A stretch of DNA of 57,813 nucleotides, taken from assembly GCA_008638015.1 (NCBI GenBank), contig VTPD01000005.1, positions 1-57,813 on the forward strand, written 5' to 3'. Positions 46,730-56,755 of this stretch are shown here, in pieces. The DNA comes from Pelagibacteraceae bacterium. GTDB taxonomy: Bacteria; Pseudomonadota; Alphaproteobacteria; Pelagibacterales; Pelagibacteraceae. The translations under genes were made by a program, and so were the position numbers. The stretch's first letter is position 1. Every line of letters starts with the position of its first letter. The notes beneath the pieces are model-generated. The model made no database searches and was not told where the DNA came from. It saw only the letters and a program-made list of their open reading frames with translations.

Positions 46730-48100
46730 ATGAAAAAAAATATATTTAAAATAAATTTATTTTTAAAATTGTTGATATTTATTTTTTTATTTTTTTTGAG
46801 CGTTTTAAGCTTTCCATTGTTAATCAATTTTGAAACTAAAAAAAGTTTTTATGAAGAGATTATATCCCAAGCTTTACATGACAATGTTAAAATTGAAGGA
46901 AAAATTGATTACTCATTTTCTCAAGGACCAAAAATTCACTTTGAAAATTTAATTTTTGAAAATAGTAATCAGCAATTAAATGGAAACATTAATTCATTAG
47001 CCGCTCTAATTAACCCTTTAGATTTTTTTACAAATAAAATTAAATTTCATAGAATATATATAGAAAAAGGATCACTATCTGTAACTCAAAACTATATAAA
47101 TTCTTTTATTGTTCAAAATCATTTGTTAAAAAAATTAAATTTTAAAAATATTGATATAAAAATTTATAATAATTTTTCTGAAATTCAATTTGACAATAGC
47201 AGTGGCAACTTACAATTTAGCAAAAATCAACTGAATTTTATAAAATCACAAGGTGATTTCGGAACGTTAAAGTATGATTTTCTTTTTCAAAATGAAAAAA
47301 TACGATTTGAAATGCCAGAAATAAAATTTAACATTATTTATAATATTAATAAAATTAATAAGACACCCGTAATTCAAGTTCAATACGCAAATGAAATTTT
47401 ATTTCCACAATTTAAAAATATATCAGCCAAGTCTGAAATTAATTACAAACCTAATTTAAAAAAAATAAATTTTAATAATATTATAGTAACTTCAAGTATT
47501 TTTAGTGGAAACGGAAGTATTGAATTACTTTATGAGCAAGATTTATTTACTAGGTCAAAGTTTAGTTTTTATAGAACAAATTTTAATAATCTAGAATTAA
47601 AAAAACTATCAAATTTTTTTCAAAAAAATTTATTTTTAATCTCAAATAATATTAATGCTAGTATTGAAATAGAGTTAAGTAATATAATTTTATATAAAAA
47701 TTACTTTGACAATATTAAATTATACATTTCATTTGAAAATGGAGATATAATTTTACACAATATAGATTTTGCTTCGGACAAAAATTTTTTATCTATTAAA
47801 GGGAGAATTATCAAAGATAACAACGACAGACTAATGTTTTTTGAGAGCAAATTTAAAACTGAAGATCTTAAAAAACTATGCGTGCAGATTTGTAAGTCAA
47901 AAATACAAAAGAATAAAATTGAGGTTGATTTTGTTGGAAGTTTTAATATTGGTAAATCCAAGTTTAATCTTGATCAAATAAAAGGTTTAAATAGTTTTGC
48001 AAAAGCTGATTTAAGTACAATTAATACCAGCTTGAACAAATTGATTGATGGTAATTTTGAAAAAGCTTTGTTTTTAGATAATTATTTGAGCTTATTCTAG
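46730..48100 (+). CDS. AsmA-like envelope protein
   Basis: 456 aa; N-terminal TM then [24 protein letters not shown]-type AsmA start. Confidence 0.6.
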   Translation: MKKNIFKINLFLKLLIFIFLFFLSVLSFPLLINFETKKSFYEEIISQALHDNVKIEGKIDYSFSQGPKIHFENLIFENSNQQLNGNINSLAALINPLDFFTNKIKFHRIYIEKGSLSVTQNYINSFIVQNHLLKKLNFKNIDIKIYNNFSEIQFDNSSGNLQFSKNQLNFIKSQGDFGTLKYDFLFQNEKIRFEMPEIKFNIIYNINKINKTPVIQVQYANEILFPQFKNISAKSEINYKPNLKKINFNNIIVTSSIFSGNGSIELLYEQDLFTRSKFSFYRTNFNNLELKKLSNFFQKNLFLISNNINASIEIELSNIILYKNYFDNIKLYISFENGDIILHNIDFASDKNFLSIKGRIIKDNNDRLMFFESKFKTEDLKKLCVQICKSKIQKNKIEVDFVGSFNIGKSKFNLDQIKGLNSFAKADLSTINTSLNKLIDGNFEKALFLDNYLSLF

Positions 48101-49485
48101 CTCGGGTGTGTCATTTTTTTTGGATTCATGATTTCAGCGTATTCTTTCTCTGAAATTAATCCAGTTTTTAAAGTTTCTTCTTTTAAATTGGTTCCATTTT
48201 TGTGCGCTGTTTTCGCTATTTTACTTGCGTTATCATATCCAATTTTTGGAGCAAGTGCCGTGACTAGCATAAGAGATTCATTTAAAAGTTGATTTATTTT
48301 TTTGTGATTTGCCTTGATACCTTTGACGCAAAAATCAACAAAACATTTCACAGAGTCTGCCATGATGTCAATTGATTGCAATATATTATAGGCAATGAGT
48401 GGTTTGAAAACATTTAATTCAAAATGACCATGAGATCCTGCCATGGTAATACCATTGTGATTTCCTATAACTTTAACACAAACCATTGTGACTGCTTCAC
48501 ATTGGGTAGGGTTAACTTTTCCAGGCATAATTGATGAGCCAGGTTCATTTTCAGGTAAAATTAATTCTCCATATCCTGCTCGTGGGCCAGATCCTAAAAA
48601 TCTAATATCATTTGCAATTTTCATTAAAGCAACCGCAGATGTATTTAGTGTCCCAGAAAAATTAACAATAGAATCATGAGCAGCCAATGCTTCAAATTTA
48701 TTTTTTGCAGTATGAAATGGTAGTTTTGTAATTTTTTTTATTTCTGCTGCAATTTTTTTGTCCCATCCTTTTCTGGAATTAATGCCTGTGCCAACCGCAG
48801 TTCCGCCTTGCGCAAGGGGATAAATTTCTAATAACGCTCTATTGATACGTGCAATACATTTAGAAATTTGCATATGATAACCTGAAAATTCTTGTCCAAG
48901 TGTCAAAGGAGTTGCATCTTGCAAGTGAGTTCTTCCAATTTTGACAATATTTTTAAATTCATTCATTTTTTTTGCTAATGCTTTTTCTAAACTTTGCATA
49001 GCTGGTAATAATTTTTTTTTTGTTTCTAGAGCAATTGCTATGTGCATTGCAGTTGGAAATGTATCATTAGTTGATTGAGCCTTATTTACATGATCATTGG
49101 GATGAACAGGGTTTTTACTTCCCATTTTACCACCAAGCATTTCAATAGCTCTATTAGCAATCACTTCGTTGACATTCATATTTGTTTGTGTTCCCGAACC
49201 TGTTTGCCAAACTCTTAGTGGAAAATTATCATCTAATTTTCCTGCAATAACTTCTTCAGCCGCTTTAATGATCGCTTTTGAAACTTTAGGAGTAATATCT
49301 TTATATTTTTCATTTACAATTGCAGCTGCTTTTTTCACAATTGCTATTGAGTGAATAAGTTCAATTGGAACTGCAACTTTTCCAATTTTAAAAAACTGTA
49401 ATGATCTTTGGGTACCAGCACCCCAGTATTTGTCGTTTGGTACTTTGATTTTTCCGAAACTATCTGATTCAATTCTTGATGCCAT
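48097..49485 (-). CDS. fumC: Class II fumarate hydratase
   Basis: [48 protein letters not shown]. Confidence 0.98.
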   Translation of the reverse strand: MASRIESDSFGKIKVPNDKYWGAGTQRSLQFFKIGKVAVPIELIHSIAIVKKAAAIVNEKYKDITPKVSKAIIKAAEEVIAGKLDDNFPLRVWQTGSGTQTNMNVNEVIANRAIEMLGGKMGSKNPVHPNDHVNKAQSTNDTFPTAMHIAIALETKKKLLPAMQSLEKALAKKMNEFKNIVKIGRTHLQDATPLTLGQEFSGYHMQISKCIARINRALLEIYPLAQGGTAVGTGINSRKGWDKKIAAEIKKITKLPFHTAKNKFEALAAHDSIVNFSGTLNTSAVALMKIANDIRFLGSGPRAGYGELILPENEPGSSIMPGKVNPTQCEAVTMVCVKVIGNHNGITMAGSHGHFELNVFKPLIAYNILQSIDIMADSVKCFVDFCVKGIKANHKKINQLLNESLMLVTALAPKIGYDNASKIAKTAHKNGTNLKEETLKTGLISEKEYAEIMNPKKMTHPS

Positions 49486-49531
49486 AAAGCTAACTATATA
49501 TCATTTTATTTGTTATTTATTAATAAGTTTT

Positions 49532-50281
49532 ATGAATATTTTAATCATTGGAGCAACTTTTGGAATAGGAAATGCTCTTGCAGAAAAATATAGCGATCAA
49601 TGTGAAAACTTAGTTTTGCTTGGCAGAACAGAAGCAAGATTAGCTCAATTACAAAAAGATTTCGCTAACAAAAAAGCAAGAATTTTAACTGAGATTTTGG
49701 ATGTTACTCAGGAAGAGGATTGTCAAAAAAAATTAACTAGCCTGATCGAAAAAATATCTAAATTAGATAAGGTTATTTATTGCTCTGGTTATTACGAGCC
49801 AGATAAAACCTTTGAAATAAATTTAAAACTTTTTAAAAAAACTATGGATATTAATTTTATTGGGCTGATCAATGTTTGTTCAGTAATTTTGCCTTTATTT
49901 CAAAAACAGAGATCAGGTCATTTAGCCGTGGTAAGTTCTTTGGCTGGCTTTGGAGGGTTGCCAAATTCATCTTCGTACGGACCTAGCAAGGCAGCTATGA
50001 TGAACTATATAGAATCGATTAAAATTGATTGTGATAAGTTTAATATCAAAACTAGTATTATTAATCCTGGTTTTGTTAAATCAAGGCTAACAGAAAAAAA
50101 TACTTTTGATATGCCTTTTTTAATGAGCGCTGATAAGGCTGCAGATATCATTGTAGATGGTTTAAAAAAAGAAAAGTATGAAATTACTTTCCCTTTACCG
50201 ATGAAAATTTTATTTAAGATTTTAAGAATTTTACCTAGAAATATTTATTTTAAGATTGTTAAGTTGATAACAAAATCTTAA
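49532..50281 (+). CDS. SDR-family oxidoreductase
   Basis: IIGATFGIGNALA, YCSGYY, catalytic YGPSK; trimmed from the ORF start at 49430 to MNILIIGA. Confidence 0.88.
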   Translation: MNILIIGATFGIGNALAEKYSDQCENLVLLGRTEARLAQLQKDFANKKARILTEILDVTQEEDCQKKLTSLIEKISKLDKVIYCSGYYEPDKTFEINLKLFKKTMDINFIGLINVCSVILPLFQKQRSGHLAVVSSLAGFGGLPNSSSYGPSKAAMMNYIESIKIDCDKFNIKTSIINPGFVKSRLTEKNTFDMPFLMSADKAADIIVDGLKKEKYEITFPLPMKILFKILRILPRNIYFKIVKLITKS

Positions 50282-50418
50282 CCATTATAAATAGTAAAAT
50301 ATATCATTCCAAGTATCAATAAGTTAGCTGCAACGATTGCAGAAACTGTTTTAGAAAAAAAATTAGATTCTTTTTTAATTTCAATAGGATCAACTTTTGC
50401 TGGTTTTATAAGTTTCAT
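50278..50418 (-). CDS. 46-aa single-TM small protein of unknown function
   Basis: GAGGAAA SD upstream of ATG at 50418; MKLIKPAKVDPIEIKKESNFFSKTVSAIVAANLLILGMIYFTIYNG. Confidence 0.6.
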   Translation of the reverse strand: MKLIKPAKVDPIEIKKESNFFSKTVSAIVAANLLILGMIYFTIYNG

Positions 50419-50489
50419 AATAATTTCCTCTTTTGTTAATAAAATTTTATTTTTAAATTGTGACAATCATTTGATGAAACTATGTTTTT

Positions 50490-50514
50490 AAAGGCGCAGT
50501 ATATCTGCGCCTTT
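50490..50514 (-). terminator. Hairpin terminator downstream of the 80-aa secreted protein gene
   Basis: AAAGGCGCAG-tatat-CTGCGCCTTT, perfect 10-bp stem; weak U-tract. Confidence 0.7.
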
Positions 50515-50528
50515 ATATAAATGTTTAA

Positions 50529-50771
50529 TTACCCAAGTAAATTTAGAGCTTCTTTAAGAAGTTTTTCAGACTCTTCTTCGTCTCCGTTTTTCAGAGCATC
50601 CTCTGCTTGAACTCTTAAAGATTTAATATCTTTTAGTTCTTCAGCTGAAAGCTGTTTAGACTCAGATATTTTTTGATCTACTTGCTTCATTAGCTGAGTA
50701 GCATTTCCTGCCGCCAAAGCTGCTGAAGTAAATAAAAAGCAAGACAACATTAGTGCCAATACTTTTTTCAT
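50529..50771 (-). CDS. Small secreted helical protein of unknown function
   Basis: 80 aa with signal peptide MKKVLALMLSCFLFTSAALAA and charged helix; AAAGGAAA SD; dedicated hairpin. Confidence 0.75.
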   Translation of the reverse strand: MKKVLALMLSCFLFTSAALAAGNATQLMKQVDQKISESKQLSAEELKDIKSLRVQAEDALKNGDEEESEKLLKEALNLLG

Positions 50772-50849
50772 GGTATTTCCTTTGTTAATTGTTAGTGAGG
50801 AGCTAGATAATCTTTAATTAAGGCGGATTAGGATGGAATTATGTTTAAT

Positions 50850-52028
50850 CTAAGACTTATTCAAAGAATCTAAGATATCTTTTTTCAAGTCTTCTAGATT
50901 TTCCAGCCCAATAGATAGCCTTACAAGATTTGGTGTAATACCAAGACTAATTCTATCTTTTTCTCCTAAAACCTTGTGGGTTGTAGTGGTTGGATGAGTA
51001 ACTAATGATTTAGTGTCACCAAGGTTATTAGAAATATCGAAGATTTTTAAGTTTTTAATAAATCTAAAAGCTTCTTTTTTTGATCCTTTAATTCTAAAAG
51101 ATATCATGGTTCCACCAGCTGACTGTTGTTTTTTAGCTAAAGCGTATTGTGAAAAAGATTTAAGACCAGGATAAAATACTTTTTCAACTTTTTTATGTTT
51201 TTCTAAAAACTCGGCAATATTTTGTGCTGTATGAGATTGAGAATGAACTCTAATTTTTATTGTTTCCATACTTTTTAATAGTACCCATGCATTAAATGGA
51301 CTAATACAAGGACCAGTATGTCTTAAAAAAGGTTTTAAAATATCTTCTTTAAATTTTTTAGTACAACAAATTGCTCCTCCCATTGCTCTACCTTGACCAT
51401 CAATATGCTTTGTTCCGGAATAGATAATAATATCTGCACCAAATTTAATAGGTTGCTGCAGAACGGGTGAAGCAAAAATATTATCTACAATAGTTGTTAT
51501 TTTATTTTTTTTAGCAATTAAGCAAACTTGTTTTATGTCTATAATTTCTAAACAAGGATTTGAAGGTGACTCAAAAAAGAAAATTTTGGTATTTTTTTTT
51601 ACAGATTTTTTCCATTCATTTAAATTTGTTCCATTAACAAATGTTACTTCAATACCAAATTTTGGAAGAATATCTTTTAAAATATATCGGCAAGATCCAA
51701 AAAGGGCTGAAGCTGAAACGACATGATCTCCAGCTTGTAATTGACACATCATCGATCCAAAAACAGCAGCCATACCGCTTGCTGTAGCAAAGCAGCTTTC
51801 TGAACCATCAAGCAGAGCAAGTCTTTGCTCAAACATTTCTATAGTTGGATTGGCATACCGTGTGTACTGAAAGCCTTTTTGTTTTCCTAAAAAAATTGCC
51901 TCGGCTTGTTCTGGCGAGTCATAAACAAATCCAGAATTTAAAAAAATAGCTTCTGATGTTTCTTTAAAGTTAGATCTAGTTAGGCCACCCCTAACTAGAT
52001 TTGTTTCTAACTTAAATTTTTTTTTCAA
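50850..52028 (-). CDS. metZ: O-succinylhomoserine sulfhydrylase-type Cys/Met metabolism PLP enzyme
   Basis: YTRYANPTIEMFEQRLALLDGSE, SGTKHIDGQGRAMGGAI; directly abuts metE. Confidence 0.9.
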   Translation of the reverse strand: MKKKFKLETNLVRGGLTRSNFKETSEAIFLNSGFVYDSPEQAEAIFLGKQKGFQYTRYANPTIEMFEQRLALLDGSESCFATASGMAAVFGSMMCQLQAGDHVVSASALFGSCRYILKDILPKFGIEVTFVNGTNLNEWKKSVKKNTKIFFFESPSNPCLEIIDIKQVCLIAKKNKITTIVDNIFASPVLQQPIKFGADIIIYSGTKHIDGQGRAMGGAICCTKKFKEDILKPFLRHTGPCISPFNAWVLLKSMETIKIRVHSQSHTAQNIAEFLEKHKKVEKVFYPGLKSFSQYALAKKQQSAGGTMISFRIKGSKKEAFRFIKNLKIFDISNNLGDTKSLVTHPTTTTHKVLGEKDRISLGITPNLVRLSIGLENLEDLKKDILDSLNKS

Positions 52029-54287
52029 TTAGCTTACCCTTAATTCTTTTGCGGCATTAACCATTTTAGTTAATGCATCAATCGTTTCTGGCCACCCTCT
52101 AGTTTTTAGTCCACAATCTGGATTAACCCATATTCTTGATGGATCAATTAGCTTAGATGCTTTTTCTATAAGGATCTTCATTTCATCTTGAGATGGAACG
52201 CGTGGTGAGTGAATGTCATAAACGCCAGGTCCAACTTCATTTGGATATTTAAACTTTTCAAAAGTTGTCAGAAGTTCCATTCTAGATCTAGAGGTCTCAA
52301 TAGAAATAACATCTGCATCTAATGCTGCAATTGAATCGATAATGTCCTCAAACTCCGCGTAACACATATGTGTATGAATTTGCGTTTCATCTTTAACGAC
52401 TGCAGCTGATATTTTAAAGCAATCAACAGACCAAGAAAGGTAATCTTTCCAATCTTTTTTCTTTAATGGAAGCCCTTCTCTTAGTGCTGGTTCGTCAATT
52501 TGGATCATTCGAATTCCATTTTTTTCAAGATCCTCAACTTCATCCCTAATTGCAAAACCAATCTCTTGGGCTGTAAATTTTCTTGGTTGATCATCTCGAA
52601 CAAATGACCATTGTAAAATGGTAATAGGTCCAGTTAACATTCCTTTCACAATTTGCTTTGTTTGTTCCTGAGCAAATTTTGACCATCTAACAGTCATTGG
52701 TTTGGGTCTGGATACATTACCAAAAATAATGGGAGGTTTTACGCAACGTGATCCATAGCTTTGAACAAATCCACTTGAAGTAAAAGTGAATCCTTTCAGT
52801 TGTTCACCAAAATATTCTACCATGTCATTACGTTCAAACTCTCCATGAACAATAACATCTATTCCGATTGATTCCTGTTTTCTAATAGTATCAATTGTTT
52901 TTTCCTCTAGGAACTTTTCATAACTTGTTTCATCAAGTTCCCCACGTTTAAATTTAGCTCTTGCTTGCCTGACATCAGTTGTCTGCGGAAATGAGCCAAT
53001 AGTTGTTGTGGGATATTTTGGAAGAGAAAAAATATTTTTTTGAATTTTTGCTCTATCTACATAACTAGATTTTCTCTCTGTAATAGATTTATTAATTGTT
53101 TTAATTCTATCTTTAACAGCATTATCATGAATTAGTTTTGAAGTTTCTCTATCATGAATATCTGCAGCATTGTTGTCCAAAGCTTCCTGATGAGATCCTT
53201 CATTAATAAAACCCTTAATAACATTAAGCTCCAGCAATTTTTGTTTTGCAAAAGAAAGCCATCTTTTGATTTCAACAGGAACTTTTTGTTCTAATTCTAG
53301 ATCATATGGGGAATGAAGCAGGGGACAAGAAGAAGCAATAATTACATCATTAGAAATATTATCTTTTATGAAATTAATTTTTTCTTGTAAATTTGTTTTC
53401 CAAACATTTCTTCCATCTACCAATCCTAAGGAAAGTTTTTTATTTGAGTTTTTGACATATTCCTTATTTTTGCTGCCTCTGACCAAATCTAAATGCACAA
53501 CATCTACATTACTTTCAAAAACTTGATTTTTTACATCTTCATTTAGATCTTCAAAGTAAGTCGCTAATAAGATTTTGCAATTTCCAGCAGCACCTTTAAT
53601 TTGATTAAGCGTATCTTTAATCTTTGATACAACATTAGAGTCTAAGTCTTTTACTAGAATTGGTTCATCAATTTGTATCCACTCAGCTCCCAATTGAGAA
53701 AATTTTTCAACAATTTGCTTATAAATTGGTAAAATTTTATCTAATAAATTGATGGTATTAAATCCATCAATGCCTTTAGCTAAAAGAAGAAATGTTAGAG
53801 GACCAAGAATAATAGGCTTAGTATCAAAACCAGCTTGCTTAGCTTCTTCATACTCTTCAAATGGTTTATTAGAACTTAATTTAAAAGTTTGTTCTGCAGA
53901 AAGTTCAGGAACTAGATAATGATAGTTTGTATCAAACCATTTTGTCATTTCTAATGCAGGAACATCCAAGTCTGCAGTTTGTGAACCCCTTGCCATTGCA
54001 AAGTAAGTTGTAAGATTTACTTCCTGTCCATCCCACTTATATCTTTTAGGAACAGCTCCTAATAAACAAATTGCATCCAGTACTTGGTCATAAAATGAAA
54101 AATCATTTGAAGAAATTAAATCCACACCAGCACTTTTTTGCGTTTGCCAATTCTGTTTGCGTAAATTTTTAGCAACATTGTGTAAATCTTGCTCTTGAAT
54201 TTCACCTTTCCAAAATTGCTCCAGGGCTTTTTTTAATTCTCTTTTTGGACCTATTCTAGGATAACCAATTGATGCGACTTGTATCAT
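52029..54287 (-). CDS. metE: Cobalamin-independent methionine synthase
   Basis: 752 aa; SIGYPRIGPKRELKKALE, TTIGSFPQT, VHGEFERNDMVEYFGE, WVNPDCGLKTRGW. Confidence 0.98.
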   Translation of the reverse strand: MIQVASIGYPRIGPKRELKKALEQFWKGEIQEQDLHNVAKNLRKQNWQTQKSAGVDLISSNDFSFYDQVLDAICLLGAVPKRYKWDGQEVNLTTYFAMARGSQTADLDVPALEMTKWFDTNYHYLVPELSAEQTFKLSSNKPFEEYEEAKQAGFDTKPIILGPLTFLLLAKGIDGFNTINLLDKILPIYKQIVEKFSQLGAEWIQIDEPILVKDLDSNVVSKIKDTLNQIKGAAGNCKILLATYFEDLNEDVKNQVFESNVDVVHLDLVRGSKNKEYVKNSNKKLSLGLVDGRNVWKTNLQEKINFIKDNISNDVIIASSCPLLHSPYDLELEQKVPVEIKRWLSFAKQKLLELNVIKGFINEGSHQEALDNNAADIHDRETSKLIHDNAVKDRIKTINKSITERKSSYVDRAKIQKNIFSLPKYPTTTIGSFPQTTDVRQARAKFKRGELDETSYEKFLEEKTIDTIRKQESIGIDVIVHGEFERNDMVEYFGEQLKGFTFTSSGFVQSYGSRCVKPPIIFGNVSRPKPMTVRWSKFAQEQTKQIVKGMLTGPITILQWSFVRDDQPRKFTAQEIGFAIRDEVEDLEKNGIRMIQIDEPALREGLPLKKKDWKDYLSWSVDCFKISAAVVKDETQIHTHMCYAEFEDIIDSIAALDADVISIETSRSRMELLTTFEKFKYPNEVGPGVYDIHSPRVPSQDEMKILIEKASKLIDPSRIWVNPDCGLKTRGWPETIDALTKMVNAAKELRVS

Positions 54288-55177
54288 GCTCTTACTTCTC
54301 CTTTATTTTGTTCATTATTTAAATTGCTCTGCAAAGACAAAAGCCTTGAACACACAGCAAAAGTTAATTCATATTTATTTAATGTATAAAAATGAAATTC
54401 ATTCACTTCTTCTTTTTTTAGTTTTTTAACTAAATCACTAGCTAAACTTGCTCCTACAAACTGCTGTACTTCTGGTGTTTGATCTAAATTTGTAAATTCA
54501 CTTGCTACCCATTCAGGAATAGAAGCTCCACACATAGCACTAAAATTTTTTATTTTTTTAAAATTAGAAATTGGCATAATTCCTGGTATTAAAGGAACTT
54601 TTATTCCTGCTTTCATCACTTCATCCCGGTATCGGAGAAATACATCTTTATCAAAAAAATATTGTGTAATGATTTTATCAGCTCCTGAGTCTATTTTTCT
54701 TTTTAAGTTATCAATATCATCTTGTTTATTTTTTGAGTCAGGATGAATTTCTGGGTAACCTCCAACCGCAATATCAAAATTTGCTAATTTTTTTAATCCT
54801 AAACACATATCTGCAGCATTGATGTAGCCGTTTGGATGGGGTACGTATTTTTTATTTGCTTCCCTAACATCACCTCGCAAAGCTACAATTTTGTTTATAC
54901 CTTTTTCAAACCAACCAAGTGCCAAATCATTTATCTCTTCTTTTGACATATCTACACAAGTTAGATGACCTGCTACCGGTACAAGAGAGTCTTTGCCTAT
55001 TTTTTTGACAAAAGAATCGCTTTTTAATCGCTCTCCACCACCAGCACCAAAAGTTACTGAAAAAAATTCAGGATTAAAATTTTCTAATTTTTTTAAACTA
55101 TCCCAAGCCTGCTCTTCTGCAGCAGAGTTTTTTGCAGGAAAAAATTCAAAGCTTAATTTCAAATCAACTTTTTTCAT
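54284..55177 (-). CDS. metF: Methylenetetrahydrofolate reductase
   Basis: LSFEFFPAKNSAAEEQAW, SVTFGAGGG, ALRGD, FDKDVFLRYRDEVMKAG; start trimmed from TTG at 55222 to ATG MKKVDLKLSFEFFP. Confidence 0.93.
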   Translation of the reverse strand: MKKVDLKLSFEFFPAKNSAAEEQAWDSLKKLENFNPEFFSVTFGAGGGERLKSDSFVKKIGKDSLVPVAGHLTCVDMSKEEINDLALGWFEKGINKIVALRGDVREANKKYVPHPNGYINAADMCLGLKKLANFDIAVGGYPEIHPDSKNKQDDIDNLKRKIDSGADKIITQYFFDKDVFLRYRDEVMKAGIKVPLIPGIMPISNFKKIKNFSAMCGASIPEWVASEFTNLDQTPEVQQFVGASLASDLVKKLKKEEVNEFHFYTLNKYELTFAVCSRLLSLQSNLNNEQNKGEVRA

Positions 55178-55220
55178 AATTTTTATGAACAAATTTTCGG
55201 CAGTTTTAAATGGAGTTTCC

Positions 55221-55250
55221 AAAAAAAAACCACCGGCTAGAGCGGTGGTT
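55221..55250 (-). terminator. Intrinsic terminator between SAM aptamer and metF
   Basis: Minus strand AACCACCG-ctctagc-CGGTGGTT followed by T-tract: 8-bp stem, nine T's. Confidence 0.9.
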
Positions 55251-55253
55251 ACA

Positions 55254-55308
55254 ATCGCTTTAGCTGGTTTTATAAAGCGCCCGCAATTTGAACTAAATCA
55301 GCGCTGCT
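55254..55308 (-). promoter_or_regulatory. SAM-II (SAM-alpha) like riboswitch aptamer
   Basis: Minus strand CAGCGCTGATTTAGTTCAAATTGCGGGCGCTTTATAAAACCAGCTAAAGCG: P1 AGCGC/GCGCT, conserved TGATTTA, ATTGC, ATAAA, AGCTAAA; upstream of metF-metE-metZ. Confidence 0.85.
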
Positions 55309-55343
55309 AACTTTAAATAATAATTGAATTAAAAAGTCAATAT

Positions 55344-55517
55344 TTAATGTTTATGATTGTGCGATCCACCAAGACCACAAGGCATAGAAATATTACTAGA
55401 ATTATCATCTCCACTTTTGTGAAACAAAGGATTGTATGCAACCCCTCTATTGTCGTGATCCATAAGCGCTAGCACTATGATTAAAATTAAAAACAAACAG
55501 TATAGAATATTTTTCAT
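55344..55517 (-). CDS. 57-aa exported/anchored small protein with Cys/His-rich tail (not in ORF track)
   Basis: MKNILYCLFLILIIVLALMDHDNRGVAYNPLFHKSGDDNSSNISMPCGLGGSHNHKH*; TAATG overlap with upstream transporter stop. Confidence 0.75.
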   Translation of the reverse strand: MKNILYCLFLILIIVLALMDHDNRGVAYNPLFHKSGDDNSSNISMPCGLGGSHNHKH

Positions 55518-56680
55518 TAGTAGAAATATTTCCTAGCTTTAACGCCATAAATAGAGCCAATAAATGCAAATAAAAACCAAACCCAGCCGTGCACACTTCC
55601 AGAAGCTATGCCGCTAAATAAGGCTCCTACGTTACATCCAAAAGCCAATCTTGCGCCGTAACCCATTAAAAAACCTCCGATTACTGCAGCAAAAAATAAT
55701 TTTGAATTTACATTTGATTTATTGGAAAATTTTCCAGCCAAATTTACAGCTATCAAAGCTCCAAGAATAATTCCCAAATTAGATACAGTTGTTGGATCTG
55801 CAAGAACGCTATTTTCTAAAGCAGTGCTAGGGTAGGACAATTGCCAAAAATCCCACTGAGCAACATTGATACCAATGATATTTGCAATTTTGGCTCCCCA
55901 CAATCCAAAAGCAAACGTTACAGACCAAGGATGACCTGCAGCATGTAGCATAAAAAAATTTAATATTGCCAAAAGAATAGCACCTAAAAATAAAGGCCAA
56001 GGTCCTTTGATTAAATTAAAATTAGATGCTTTGAAAATATCTAAATGATTTATTTGTGTGTTACGCTTTGACTCCAAATAAGAGAAAAAAATATATAACA
56101 ACACTAAGAAACTAAGTTGCATCCCAATATTTTCATATGAATTAAATTTATCCAGCAACGAAATTGCACCAAGGGATGGTAAGGATGACCAAAAAGAGAA
56201 ATGATAGGTACCGACTAAAGAGCCAATAATAAAAAAAATTAGAGTAATAAACATTTTTATATTTCCACTAGCTGCGGTAAATAAAGTTCCTGATCCACAA
56301 CCTCCACCTAATTGCATTGCAAATCCAAAAATGAAAGATCCAACAATTACTGAAAGACTGACAGGAGCGATAGCGCCAACCATATTTCCATCATAAATTA
56401 AACTTTTGTTACCAATGGAAAGGGAAAAAAGTACAATGGCAAATGCGAGCATTACTATTTGAGCTCTTAAAGAATTGCTTTTATTATTTTCAATAAAATC
56501 TCTCCATCCACCTGTGAAACCAAATGAAGCATGGTATAACGTTATACCAAGAGCTAAACCAATACTAAAAACTAATACGTGTCTTAAACCTAATTCTTGA
56601 TATAAAAAATTTAATAAAAAAATAGATAAAAAAATTCCAACTAAAAGATAAGGTATTTCACTTTTCCTGAAATTTTCCAT
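55517..56680 (-). CDS. YeeE/YedE-family (TsuA-like) sulfur compound transporter
   Basis: 387 aa polytopic; GFAMQLGGGCGSGTLFTAASGN and MGYGARLAFGCNVGALFSGIASGSVHGW cysteine motifs. Confidence 0.88.
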   Translation of the reverse strand: MENFRKSEIPYLLVGIFLSIFLLNFLYQELGLRHVLVFSIGLALGITLYHASFGFTGGWRDFIENNKSNSLRAQIVMLAFAIVLFSLSIGNKSLIYDGNMVGAIAPVSLSVIVGSFIFGFAMQLGGGCGSGTLFTAASGNIKMFITLIFFIIGSLVGTYHFSFWSSLPSLGAISLLDKFNSYENIGMQLSFLVLLYIFFSYLESKRNTQINHLDIFKASNFNLIKGPWPLFLGAILLAILNFFMLHAAGHPWSVTFAFGLWGAKIANIIGINVAQWDFWQLSYPSTALENSVLADPTTVSNLGIILGALIAVNLAGKFSNKSNVNSKLFFAAVIGGFLMGYGARLAFGCNVGALFSGIASGSVHGWVWFLFAFIGSIYGVKARKYFY

Positions 56681-56715
56681 AAGGGAAAGTATAATATTTT
56701 TAAATTAAAAGCTAA

Positions 56716-56743
56716 CACCTAGGTTAATATATTAACCTAGGTG
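56716..56743. repeat. 28-bp perfect palindrome between rhodanese and transporter genes
   Basis: CACCTAGGTTAATATATTAACCTAGGTG. Confidence 0.9.
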
Positions 56744-56755
56744 AACAAAAGATTA

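Noticed and set aside
49430-49531. N-terminal 34-aa extension of the SDR ORF
   Set aside because: Overlaps the fumC 5' end; Rossmann fold starts at MNILIIGA (49532).
55178-55222. N-terminal 15-aa extension of metF from a TTG start
   Set aside because: Start would lie in the terminator U-tract; homology begins at MKKVDLKLSFEFFP.
54993-55310. 105-aa plus-strand ORF crossing metF start, terminator and riboswitch
   Set aside because: Antisense to metF and a structured leader; the C-terminal part is the complement of the aptamer.
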